Source: Alphaproteobacteria bacterium
GTDB lineage: Bacteria; Pseudomonadota; Alphaproteobacteria; Reyranellales; Reyranellaceae
DNA: 64,000 nt
Direction of reading: 5' to 3'
NCBI GenBank assembly: GCA_017308235.1
Contig: JAFKFL010000007.1
Location: 124,001 to 188,000 of the forward strand
Part shown: piece by piece, positions 23,601-32,478 of the stretch
Layout: each line of letters begins with the position of its first letter
Numbering within the stretch: the first letter of the stretch is position 1
Program-made: the position numbers and the translations under genes
Notes under the pieces: generated by a model
Told to the model about the DNA's origin: nothing
Databases searched by the model: none
The model's input: only the letters and a program-made list of their open reading frames with translations

Positions 23601-25348
23601 GACGCACGCAATTTCCGACCGACGCACACGTCCGGTGGCGCCGTCTTGTGTTCCTGACGCTTGTAATGGGTTCGATGGCGGGGCTGATCGTCCTGGCCTT
23701 CTTTGCACTCGATGTGCCGGGAAAGACCGCGAATAATGTTGCGCTGCTGCTTCTCTTCAGTTTGACGACGCCCTGGCTGGCGTTGGGATTCTGGAACGCC
23801 ATCATCGGTCTTGTCATCATGCAAACCGGTCGCGATCCAGTTCGGGGGCCCAGGCGTGGCACGGCTGTCCCATCGACGGCGATCTTGATGTGCGTGCGCA
23901 ACGAACCGCCGGAGCGGGTGGTTCTGAACCTCGACTCAATGATGGCCGAGATCGAAGCGGCCGGCTGTTCTAAGAATTTCCACCTCTACGTCCTTAGCGA
24001 CACCAGCCGAGCCGACATGATCGTCGATGAGGAGGAGGCGTTTGAGGGTTTGTCCCGGAAATGGGACGGCCGATTCCTTGTCACCTACCGTCGACGGGAA
24101 ACCAACACGGGATTCAAGGCCGGCAACATTCGGGATTTTCTGGAACGTTGGGGCGACGATCATGAGCTGATGGTGACGCTCGATGCCGACAGCTTCATGC
24201 CGGCGTCGGGTATGTTGCGGATGATCGACATTATGCAGAGCGAGCCACGCCTCGGCATTCTGCAGAGCCTCGTCATCGGCATGCCCACATCAAGCGCTTT
24301 TGCCAGGCTGTTTCAATTCGGCATGAGGCTTGGCTTGCGTTCGTGGACGATCGGCAGTGCATGGTGGCAAGCCGATTGTGGTCCCTACTGGGGCCACAAC
24401 GCCGTTATTCGCGTCGAGCCGTTCAAGAGGCACTGCGCGATTCCGCCTTTGCCCGGCAAAGGCATTCTGAGCGGGCACATTCTCAGCCACGATCAGATCG
24501 AGGCCGCCCTCATGCGGCGCGCCGGTTACGAGGTCCGCGTCTTGGCCGAAGAGGATCTGGGCTGGGAGGAGAATCCGCCGACCCTGATCGAATTCATCCG
24601 GCGTGACCGCCGGTGGCTGCGAGGAACGCTGCAGTATTTGTTCTTCATCGGATTGCCCGGCCTGCGGCCTGTCAGCCGTGTTCAGCTCGTCCTTGCGATG
24701 CTCATGTTCACGGGCTCTCCCGCCTGGGTCGCCCTGCTGCTGGTGGGCGCAGTGGCGCTGGCAACAGATCCAACTGGCACGCTCGTTAACGCAGAGTATG
24801 GCGTGCCGTTGTTGGAGATCATCCTGACGATGTGGTTCGCGCCCAAGATCGCAACGGTTATCGACGTCCTGAGCCGGCCGACGTTCCGGATTGGATATGG
24901 GGGAGGCTTGCGATTCTTAAGTAGCGTTGTCGCTGAAACGATCTTCTCGCTATTGCTTTCGCCGATCATGTGGGTCTGCCACACGACATCGCTGTTGGGG
25001 TTGCTGACCGGCCGGACCATTGGCTGGACAGGCCAGGTGCGTAACGACCACGTTATTTCTTGGTCGGCGGCCTTGCGTGAATTGTGGCCGCAAACGGCCC
25101 TCGGCCTTGCCAGTCTGACGATTGTTGCTGCAACCCTGCCTCGAGCCCTGCCTTATGTGTTCGTCCTGATGGTGGGAGGACTTGTCCTGTCCGTACCCTT
25201 TTGCGTCGTCACGTCGTGGCCGAGTACCGGTCGTGTGCTGAAGCGCCTCGGCATCGGGCGCCTGCCCGAGGAAACCGCTCCGCCCGTTGCCCTCCAGAGG
25301 CGAGCGGCAACGGTGTCGGGAGCGGAAGAGCCGGCTTCCGCCGACTGA
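23597..25348 (+). CDS. OpgH/MdoH-like membrane glycosyltransferase (GT2), short form
   Basis: A 583-residue inner-membrane glycosyltransferase. Two helices (about 18-38 and 46-75) precede the catalytic domain. The processive GT2 signature is complete: D135 (LSDTS), DADS at 196-199, HDQ at 298-300, and RRDRRW at 335-340. GHNAVIRV (about 266) is also typical of OpgH. Four or more helices follow, with a hydrophilic tail. E. coli OpgH is about 850 residues and works with OpgG. Here the N-terminal extension is shorter and no opgG is nearby; an FkbM methyltransferase follows after 3 bp. It may still make a periplasmic glucan or transfer sugar to another carrier. Confidence 0.88.
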   Translation: MRRTQFPTDAHVRWRRLVFLTLVMGSMAGLIVLAFFALDVPGKTANNVALLLLFSLTTPWLALGFWNAIIGLVIMQTGRDPVRGPRRGTAVPSTAILMCVRNEPPERVVLNLDSMMAEIEAAGCSKNFHLYVLSDTSRADMIVDEEEAFEGLSRKWDGRFLVTYRRRETNTGFKAGNIRDFLERWGDDHELMVTLDADSFMPASGMLRMIDIMQSEPRLGILQSLVIGMPTSSAFARLFQFGMRLGLRSWTIGSAWWQADCGPYWGHNAVIRVEPFKRHCAIPPLPGKGILSGHILSHDQIEAALMRRAGYEVRVLAEEDLGWEENPPTLIEFIRRDRRWLRGTLQYLFFIGLPGLRPVSRVQLVLAMLMFTGSPAWVALLLVGAVALATDPTGTLVNAEYGVPLLEIILTMWFAPKIATVIDVLSRPTFRIGYGGGLRFLSSVVAETIFSLLLSPIMWVCHTTSLLGLLTGRTIGWTGQVRNDHVISWSAALRELWPQTALGLASLTIVAATLPRALPYVFVLMVGGLVLSVPFCVVTSWPSTGRVLKRLGIGRLPEETAPPVALQRRAATVSGAEEPASAD

Positions 25349-25351
25349 GCC

Positions 25352-26095
25352 ATGCTGCAGGGTTTGCGCACGGCGGCCGGAATCCTCCGATCCTTTCGCA
25401 TCTACTATGGTCACCCGGCACGAGCGCGTGCCATGGATAAGCTTTATTCCCAGTTCATTCGGCCAGGCGATCTGGTCTTCGATGTCGGCGCACATGTCGG
25501 GGATCGTGTTGCCTCATTCCGTCGCCTTGGCGCTCGTGTGATCGCCGTCGAGCCGCAGCCGGCGCTCTGTCACACCTTGAAGCTGCTCTTTGGGCGCGAC
25601 GCGAACGTCACGCTCGTGCCCTCTGCGATCGGCGGCACGTGCGGAACGGCCGAAATGAAGATCAACCCGAAGAACCCCACCATTTCCACGTTGTCCGACG
25701 ATTTCATCGCGGCCAGCCGAAAGGCCGTCGGCTGGGAAGGGGAGTCGTGGTCCAGATCGCTCGAGGTTCCAGTGACGACGCTCGATACGTTGGTCGACGC
25801 GTATGGCAAGCCGACCTTCGTGAAAGTCGATGTCGAGGGCTTCGAAGCGAAGGCGCTGCAAGGCCTGTCGCAACCTCCACCGGCGCTCTCCTTCGAGTTT
25901 ACGACGATCCAACGAGCCGTTGGCATCGAATGCCTGCAGCGATGTGTCGTCCTTGGCTACACGCAATTCAACGCTGCAATCGGCGAATCCCAGACTCTGG
26001 GCGAATGGAGGTCGGCATCTGCGCTGGCCGACTGGCTCATTGGCCTGCCGCACAGCGCAAACTCCGGCGATATCTACGCTCGTATTCCTGCGTGA
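25352..26095 (+). CDS. FkbM family methyltransferase
   Basis: A 247-residue SAM-dependent methyltransferase. The SAM motif is VFDVGAHVGDR (about residue 42), followed by ARVIAVEPQPALC (about 60). The FkbM-specific middle segment TLDTLVDAYGKPTFVKVDVEGFEAKALQG (key VKVDVEG) is at about 150-170. FkbM enzymes O-methylate sugars or other hydroxyl groups. It starts 3 bp after the OpgH-like gene and surely shares its message, so methylation of a sugar product made by that enzyme is a reasonable inference. It meets the HyuA gene tail-to-tail with 5 bp between. Confidence 0.9.
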   Translation: MLQGLRTAAGILRSFRIYYGHPARARAMDKLYSQFIRPGDLVFDVGAHVGDRVASFRRLGARVIAVEPQPALCHTLKLLFGRDANVTLVPSAIGGTCGTAEMKINPKNPTISTLSDDFIAASRKAVGWEGESWSRSLEVPVTTLDTLVDAYGKPTFVKVDVEGFEAKALQGLSQPPPALSFEFTTIQRAVGIECLQRCVVLGYTQFNAAIGESQTLGEWRSASALADWLIGLPHSANSGDIYARIPA

Positions 26096-26100
26096 CGACG

Positions 26101-28161
26101 TTAAACGCCGAGCTTGCTGTGTAACGTCGGGCGGTGCGTGAGCAGGATCGCGCCCGAGGGATGAACCTCGCCGGTCCAGTCGGGCAGAACCAGAGTCGTC
26201 GCGTCGAGCTGCGTGATGATCGCAGGCCCGGCGATCTTGTCGCCCGCTCCCAGGGAAGCGCGGTCGTAAAGCGGCACACCCGTCTTGCCCGAGGCGAGAT
26301 GGATCGCCACCTGCTCGTGCGGCGCCGCGCCCCGGCCAGCGGCCAGTTGCGGCTTGGGTGGCGGCGGCATGCGGCCGGTCGCCTCGACACGCAAGGTCAC
26401 GAGCTCGACAGCCGAGTCGAGCTTGAAGCCGTAGAGCCCCTGGTGCGCATTGCCGAACGCCGTCTCGACGCCCTTGGCGTCATCGACCCATGCGACCGAC
26501 ACCTCGCCGCCCTGGCCGTGGTAGCGCATCAGCGCCACACGCCGGAACTGGCGGTCGGCTGGCGCCACCTTCTCGTTGGCGAGCCAGTCGTTTGCCTGCG
26601 CCTCAAGCTCCGCATAGCTTGCGCGCGCCGCGGCGACGTCGACGGCGCCCGCCTTGGGCAGGGTCCGGCTGAAGTCGGCCTTGAGATCGGCGGCAAGCAG
26701 GCCGTCGGCGCAGAGCACGCCGGGCGCGGCCGGGATCAGCACGCGCGAGATGCCGAGCAACTCGGCAAGCGAGCAGCCATGCAGCGGGCCCGCGCCGCCG
26801 AACGGCACGAGCGTGAAGTCACGCGGATCGTGACCACGCTCGACCGAGACGATGCGCAGTGCGCCCACCATGTTGTTGTCGATGATGGCGAGCACGCCGC
26901 GCGCGGCGGCCTCGAGCTCTAGGCCGAGCGGCCTGGCGACCTCGCGTTCGACGGCGGCTCGCGCGGCGGCCGTGTCGAGCGCCATACGCCCACCCAGGAG
27001 CTTTGCCTGCAGATGGCCCAGCACGATATGCGCGTCGGTGACGGTGGCGTAGGGGCTGCTCTTGCCGTAGGCGGCGGGACCCGGATCGGCGCCTGCGCTT
27101 TGGGGACCGACGGTCAGCGTGCCGTCCTCGACCTTGGCGATGGAGCCGCCGCCCGCGCCGATGGTCACCATGTCGACCATGGGGAGCGGCAACGGCCACT
27201 CGCCGACATGGCCGCTCTGCGTGAGGTCGATGCGGCCATCCTTGATGAGGCAGATGTCGGCGCTGGTGCCGCCGATGTCGACGGTGAGGATGTCCTTGAT
27301 GCCGCACGCCGCTGCGACGTCGCGTGCACCGACGACGCCGGCGGCGGGACCGGAGAGCGCGGTGAGGGCGGGGGCGCGGCGAATGGTGCTGCCGCCCGCC
27401 ACACCGCCATTGGATTGCATCAGCAGCAACGGCGCCGTGACCTTCTCGCCCTCGAGCCGGTCTTCGAGCCGCGAGACATAGGTCGACACGCCCGGCATCA
27501 CTATGGCGTTCAGCACCGTGGCGAGCGACCGCTCGTACTCGCGCACAACAGGCAGAACGTCGGACGACGCCGTCACGGCAACACCCGGCAACTTCTCCCG
27601 CAGGATCTCGGCGACGCGACGCTCATGCGCGGGATTGGCGAAGGAATGCAGCAGGCAGACGGCCACCGCATCCACCTTCAGCGCGCGGCAGGCTTCCGCC
27701 ACTTCGCTGACGCTCGCTTCGTCCAGCGGCTCGATCACGATGCCGCCCGAACCGATGCGTTCCTTCACTTCGAGCACGCGCGAAGCAGGAACCGGCCGCG
27801 CGGGCTTCACCCAGGCAAGATAGTTCGCGCGGCGCGGGATATCCTGGCGGCCGATGGTGAGCACATGGCGGAAGCCGGCCGTGGTCACCAACGCCGCGCG
27901 CGCACCTTTACCCTCCAGGATCATGTTGGTGGCGACGGTCGTGCCGTGCAGCACGCGCTCGAGCGATGTCGCAGCATGGCCGGCATCACCCAATGCCAGC
28001 TTCACCCCGGTCAGGAAGGCCTGGCTGGGATCGGTCGGCACCGAGGGCGTCTTGGCACGCCAGATGCGCCCGCTCCTGGCGTCATGCAGCGCGATATCGG
28101 TGAAGGTGCCACCGATATCGATGGCAATGGCGAGAGATGTTTCAGGCGAGGGTGTCGACAT
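26101..28161 (-). CDS. Hydantoinase/oxoprolinase subunit A (HyuA-like), second copy
   Basis: A 686-residue ATP-dependent subunit. The phosphate-binding motif is DIGGTFTDIALHD (about residue 14), TVATNMILEGKG follows, and the second motif TVDIGGTSADICLI is near residue 285, then TIGAGGGSIAKV. It differs clearly from the HyuA at 5.4 kb and is not a recent duplicate. ATG at 28161 lies within the end of the HyuB gene (20-nt overlap); open frame farther upstream is not used. Order on the minus strand is transporter, HyuB, HyuA, the reverse of the first locus. Likely reaction is ATP-driven opening of an imported cyclic amide. Confidence 0.94.
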   Translation of the reverse strand: MSTPSPETSLAIAIDIGGTFTDIALHDARSGRIWRAKTPSVPTDPSQAFLTGVKLALGDAGHAATSLERVLHGTTVATNMILEGKGARAALVTTAGFRHVLTIGRQDIPRRANYLAWVKPARPVPASRVLEVKERIGSGGIVIEPLDEASVSEVAEACRALKVDAVAVCLLHSFANPAHERRVAEILREKLPGVAVTASSDVLPVVREYERSLATVLNAIVMPGVSTYVSRLEDRLEGEKVTAPLLLMQSNGGVAGGSTIRRAPALTALSGPAAGVVGARDVAAACGIKDILTVDIGGTSADICLIKDGRIDLTQSGHVGEWPLPLPMVDMVTIGAGGGSIAKVEDGTLTVGPQSAGADPGPAAYGKSSPYATVTDAHIVLGHLQAKLLGGRMALDTAAARAAVEREVARPLGLELEAAARGVLAIIDNNMVGALRIVSVERGHDPRDFTLVPFGGAGPLHGCSLAELLGISRVLIPAAPGVLCADGLLAADLKADFSRTLPKAGAVDVAAARASYAELEAQANDWLANEKVAPADRQFRRVALMRYHGQGGEVSVAWVDDAKGVETAFGNAHQGLYGFKLDSAVELVTLRVEATGRMPPPPKPQLAAGRGAAPHEQVAIHLASGKTGVPLYDRASLGAGDKIAGPAIITQLDATTLVLPDWTGEVHPSGAILLTHRPTLHSKLGV

Positions 28162-29992
28162 ACGCGTGACGATGGAACGCTTTGGTTGCGGGACGCTTGG
28201 CGCGAAGCCTGGCGGTGGCGGCCTGGTCGATGCTGTCGCCGTCGATGGCGACGCCATAGAGGCGCTTGGCGCCATCGATGCTGACGAAACCGCCGAGCAC
28301 GTCTTCCAGCACCTTGTCGGCCGGACGATCGAACGGATGGCCATGGCCGCCGCCGCCGCCGGTCTCGATACGCAGCACATCGCCCTTCTTCAGGACGTTG
28401 CCGTCGGAGAGCGGCTGGAGCTGGCGCTCGTGGTTGGTGCCGGGATTGACGACGATGCGGCCCGTGCCGCCCGCCATGCCGCCATCGATGCCCCACGGCG
28501 GGTTCTTCACGCTGTCGATGCGGATGGCCATCATCGCTTCCTCGGCCTGCACCTCGTACTCACGCACGATGCCACAGCCGCCGCGATAACGGCCGGCGCC
28601 GCAGGAATCGGTCAGGATGCCGTAGGTGCGCAGCCGCACCGGGTAGCCATTCTCGAGGAACTCCACTGGGTAGTTTTCCTGCGCGACGAAATAGACCGCG
28701 TCGGAGCCGTCGGCGAAGGCGCGCGCGCCCCAGCCGACGCCGATGCCGTCGGACATCAGGAAGGGCTCGAGCTTGCCCTCCAGGGTACGATAGGTGCCGC
28801 GCATGAAACCGATGACATAGGCCGAATGCGCCGCCGGTGCCTTGCCGCCCGCGACGTTGATGAGGCCGTTCACGGCGGCGAGGAAGCGCATCAGGGTGAG
28901 GCCGCGCATGCCGAGCGGTGCGGGGAACCTGGGCCACAGCAGCGAACCCTCACGCAGCCGCACCTCGTCCAGCGCCTGCGGGCCACCCGCATTGCAGACC
29001 TGCGCGGCATCGCCGCCGAGATAGAACATCGACAGGGCCGTGCCCGGCACATCGGGATTCATCAGCAGGTTCACCGGGCCTGGCGACTGGTCATCGGTTG
29101 CGGTGGCGTCGAAGATGAAGCGGTCCTCGCCGTCCGGGCCCTTCTCGCGGGTCAACGCCAGGCGGAGATGGAACGGGCCGTTGCCGTGACCGTCCGAATC
29201 GATCGCATCGGTGAAGCGATGTGTGCCGTAGTCGAAGGTTTCGGCGAGCTTGGTGCGCACGAGGTTGCGGGTGCGGGCAAGGAGCTGGCGGAAGGCGTCC
29301 GCCACGACGTCGTGGCCAAACCGCGCCACGATCTCTTCGATGCGGTTCACGCCCAGCGCCGCGCTCGCCATCAGCGCGCGCATATCGCCCACGTTCTGCT
29401 CGGGGAACCGCGAATTGCGGAAGAAGATTTTTAGCGCAGCTTCGTTGGTGACGCCGGCATCGACCAGCTTGGTCGGCGGCACGATGATGCCTTCCTGGAA
29501 GATGTCGGACGTGTCGGGGCTGATCGAGCCTGCGCGCATGCCGCCGATGTCGGAAAAATGCGCCCAGCCCATCACGAAGCCGCAACGGCGGCCGTCGTGG
29601 AAGATCGGCGCTACCAGGACCTGGTCATTGGAGTGCGAAACAGCGCCGCGCGAGCCGTAGCAGTCGTTGTACCAGTAGAGATCGCCCACGCGCATGGTGT
29701 CGGGCGGGAAGTCGCGAAACACCGGCCCGCAGACGTCGCCGAACACCGGCAGGTTGGAACCCACCGCCATCACGCCGTCGGCGTCGAACACGGCGGTGTA
29801 GAAGTCCTTCTTCTCGCGGATGAAGGCGGAGATCGCGGTACGCTCGATCAGCGCTTCCATCTCGGCCTGCGCGGCCCGGATGGCGCCGCGCACGATCTCG
29901 AGCGTCACCGGATCGCAGGCGCGCGGTTTCTCCCTGTCCTTCACAGCCGGGCCATTCGCAGCCGATCGTTCCGTCTCAGTCGAGGGGAGCAT
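28142..29992 (-). CDS. Hydantoinase subunit B (HyuB-like), second copy
   Basis: A 616-residue partner subunit. After about 25 variable residues it reads DPVTLEIVRGAIRAAQAEM, then WYNDCYGSRGAVSHSNDQ (the place of the usual SNDPY), GWAHFSDIGGMRAGS (about 144), and near the end ETGGGGGHGHPFDRP. It lacks the long C-terminal extension of the 7.5-kb copy. ATG at 29992 overlaps the transporter stop by 17 nt and has AAGGA upstream. It forms the complex with the HyuA encoded just downstream. Confidence 0.93.
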   Translation of the reverse strand: MLPSTETERSAANGPAVKDREKPRACDPVTLEIVRGAIRAAQAEMEALIERTAISAFIREKKDFYTAVFDADGVMAVGSNLPVFGDVCGPVFRDFPPDTMRVGDLYWYNDCYGSRGAVSHSNDQVLVAPIFHDGRRCGFVMGWAHFSDIGGMRAGSISPDTSDIFQEGIIVPPTKLVDAGVTNEAALKIFFRNSRFPEQNVGDMRALMASAALGVNRIEEIVARFGHDVVADAFRQLLARTRNLVRTKLAETFDYGTHRFTDAIDSDGHGNGPFHLRLALTREKGPDGEDRFIFDATATDDQSPGPVNLLMNPDVPGTALSMFYLGGDAAQVCNAGGPQALDEVRLREGSLLWPRFPAPLGMRGLTLMRFLAAVNGLINVAGGKAPAAHSAYVIGFMRGTYRTLEGKLEPFLMSDGIGVGWGARAFADGSDAVYFVAQENYPVEFLENGYPVRLRTYGILTDSCGAGRYRGGCGIVREYEVQAEEAMMAIRIDSVKNPPWGIDGGMAGGTGRIVVNPGTNHERQLQPLSDGNVLKKGDVLRIETGGGGGHGHPFDRPADKVLEDVLGGFVSIDGAKRLYGVAIDGDSIDQAATARLRAKRPATKAFHRHAYVDTLA

Positions 29993-31289
29993 TCGTGCGG
30001 TCCTTCATGACGAACAGGGTAATGGTGCTGACGATCGCGGCGAAAATCAGGAAGAAGGCCGGCGAGACCGGGTTCTTCGTTGCGCCGATCAGGTACTCCG
30101 AAATGAACGGCGCAAAGCCGCCGAACAGGGTCACCGACATGCCGTAGCCGATGGAGAGCGCGGTGAAGCGCACCTTGGTCGGGAACAGCTCCGCCAGGAT
30201 GGCGCAGAGCGGACCGGCATACATGGCGAGCAGGATCGCCGAGAGCGATTGCACGACCATCAGGCTGGTACCGCTATGGGCTCCGGAGAGCCACATGAAG
30301 GCTGGATACGACAGCACGCCGTAGAATATCGCCGAAGCGATCAGCAATGGCTTGCGGCCGAGCTTGTCCGACAGAGCGCCCATGACCGGCGTCAAGATGG
30401 TGAGCACGACCGCGGCGATAGTGGCCGAGGTGAAGGCGGTGCTGGCCGCGATGCCCATCGTCTTGGAAGCGTAGGTCGGCAGGTAGATGTTGAAGATGTA
30501 GTTGCCCACCGTGCCGATCGCCGAGAGGCCGAACGCGGCCAACACCGGCAGGCGATGGGTGGTGAGCGACTCCACGAACGGGTTACGAGCCACCTGCTTT
30601 TTCTCGACGGTGCGGCTGAAGGCCGGCGTCTCGGCCACGCGGCTGCGCAGGTAGAGGCCGACGGGCGCCAGCACGAAGCCGATCAGGAAGGGAATGCGCC
30701 AGCCCCAGGAGACCATCTGCTCCTTGGTGAGCCAGCCGTTCAGCACGGCGGCGGTCAAGGTGGCCGCGATCAGGGCGAGGCCGACGCTGAACTGCTGCAC
30801 CGAGCCGATCAGGCCGCGCTTGCCAGGCGGGGAGAACTCTACGAGGAACGCTGCGGCACCGCCCCATTCGCCGCCGGTCGAGAAGCCTTGGGCGAGACGG
30901 CAGAGCAGCAACAGCAAGGGAGCGGCAATGCCGATCTGGCTGTGGGAGGGGATCAGGCCGGTCAGCGCTGTGGCGGCGGCCATGAGGCCGACCGTCAGCA
31001 CCAGCGCATTCTTGCGGCCATGCTTGTCACCGTAGGCGCCGATCACGACGGCGCCGATGGGCCGCATGAAGAAGCCCACGCCGTAGATCGCGAAAGCCTT
31101 CAGGAGGTCCGCGGTCTCATTGCCGGCCGGAAAGAAATTGGCCGCGATCTGCGCGGCGAAAAGCCCGTAGATGAGAAAGTCGTAGAGCTCGACGAAATTG
31201 CCGACGGCGCTCGAAACGATGGCGCGCCGGCGCGTCGCTACATCGAGCTGGGGTATCGCGCCCGATACCCCCATGGTTGCTTGCGACAT
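29976..31289 (-). CDS. MFS transporter, metabolite:H+ symporter (MHS/ProP-like) type
   Basis: A 437-residue inner-membrane transporter with twelve predicted helices. Family motifs are GNFVELYDFLIYG (about residue 31), RPIGAVVIGAYGDKHGRKNAL (key GDKHGRK, about 80-90), QGFSTGGEWGGAA (about 133), and a second GRK motif in SDKLGRKPLL. MHS members import dicarboxylates, betaines and similar compounds by proton symport. ATG at 31289 has a GGGGGGAACAAGG leader. First gene of an operon with HyuB and HyuA, so it is likely the importer of their substrate. Confidence 0.92.
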   Translation of the reverse strand: MSQATMGVSGAIPQLDVATRRRAIVSSAVGNFVELYDFLIYGLFAAQIAANFFPAGNETADLLKAFAIYGVGFFMRPIGAVVIGAYGDKHGRKNALVLTVGLMAAATALTGLIPSHSQIGIAAPLLLLLCRLAQGFSTGGEWGGAAAFLVEFSPPGKRGLIGSVQQFSVGLALIAATLTAAVLNGWLTKEQMVSWGWRIPFLIGFVLAPVGLYLRSRVAETPAFSRTVEKKQVARNPFVESLTTHRLPVLAAFGLSAIGTVGNYIFNIYLPTYASKTMGIAASTAFTSATIAAVVLTILTPVMGALSDKLGRKPLLIASAIFYGVLSYPAFMWLSGAHSGTSLMVVQSLSAILLAMYAGPLCAILAELFPTKVRFTALSIGYGMSVTLFGGFAPFISEYLIGATKNPVSPAFFLIFAAIVSTITLFVMKDRTNAPLD

Positions 31290-31447
31290 CCTTGTTCCCC
31301 CCGACGACGTTGCAGCCCGCTTGCAGTAGCACAGCTGGGCAGCAGCAACCAAACAGCGCTCTGCTTGTAACCAGCATGCGAACGCGGGTTTTGCCCTTCA
31401 ATCGGAAGCCGGGGGAAAGAGACGAAGCGTACTAGCAGACAGAACGT

Positions 31448-32353
31448 TCACACGGTCACATGGCGTTGCACGAAGGCCACCATGCGATCGAACAAGTCGC
31501 CGCTCTTCGACAAGTCCGGTGACTGGCCGACGCCGCGCTCCATCTCGAGATATTCCAACGCGATCGACCCGCCCGCTTTGCGGTAACGGGCACAGAAGCG
31601 CTGGGGCTCGTTGCCGCCGAAATCCGACTCGACGTCCTTGTAATCGTGCAGCGCGTCATTGCGACCTTGGAACCAGACCGCCGGCGGCATCTGCACCGTC
31701 TCGCCGCGCTCGAGCGCCAGCATCGGATTGCCTTCGGCCATGTTGGCCTCGTTGACCCAGTAGGAGTTCTGTCGCGCAATGATCGACTTCGGCCACTCTG
31801 GCGGATTGGCGCCGGCGAGGTTGCGCTTGGCATGGCGATAGCGGCTGAAGGGGTTGATCACCGGCCACGACATGACAACGCAACGCACGCTCGCATCCTG
31901 CGCGGGCGATCCGGCCGGCAGCGGGATCGCGGCATAGCGCGGATCGTGCGGCCTCATGGCGACCAGCATCGCAAGATGTCCGCCGCTCGACTGTCCCGAT
32001 ATGCTGATCAGGTCGGGGCGGGTCTTGAGCTCCCGCGCATGCAACTTGGCCCAGCGTACTGCGTAATTGATGTCCTGCACCGAGGCCGGATAGGGCGCTT
32101 CGTCGCCCGAGCGGAAATCGAGTGCGATCGACACGATGCCGTGGCTGGCCATGGCCTCGTGGCGCAGCTTTTCGGTCATGCGGTCGCTCATGCACCAGGC
32201 GCCGCCGTGGCATTCGACCATGGCCGGAAACGGCCCCGCGCCCTTCGGCTTGTAGATCCGCGCCAGCAATGGCTTGTCGCCATGGCGCAGATACTCGACG
32301 TCCTCGACGTCATACTGGGTGGTGGTTTTGCTTTCGAGAACGGCTGTCGTCAT
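31448..32353 (-). CDS. Alpha/beta hydrolase (HSL/BD-FAE-like) with unusual C-terminus
   Basis: A 301-residue cytoplasmic esterase-like protein. Oxyanion motif HGGAW is at about residue 50, and the nucleophile elbow is GQSSGG (about 120). The acid is probably D in GRNDALH. In relatives the catalytic histidine sits in a GxGH turn shortly before the last helix; here the matching place reads GVGQ, and no other histidine follows except in the final RHVTV. ATG at 32353 is eight bases after GGAGGGG and is preferred over the ATG five codons earlier. It stands alone between the transporter operon and glmS. Confidence 0.87.
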   Translation of the reverse strand: MTTAVLESKTTTQYDVEDVEYLRHGDKPLLARIYKPKGAGPFPAMVECHGGAWCMSDRMTEKLRHEAMASHGIVSIALDFRSGDEAPYPASVQDINYAVRWAKLHARELKTRPDLISISGQSSGGHLAMLVAMRPHDPRYAAIPLPAGSPAQDASVRCVVMSWPVINPFSRYRHAKRNLAGANPPEWPKSIIARQNSYWVNEANMAEGNPMLALERGETVQMPPAVWFQGRNDALHDYKDVESDFGGNEPQRFCARYRKAGGSIALEYLEMERGVGQSPDLSKSGDLFDRMVAFVQRHVTV

Positions 32354-32478
32354 GGCGTGCCCCTCCATGCAATCTGGCGTGCGATCTGTCTGAGATCGCC
32401 GGTCAGGCTAGCGCAAGCCAGGCCGCCCGTGAAACCTCTCAGGTCCCTCGCCGGATGGCCGATGATCAATTTTTCGCG

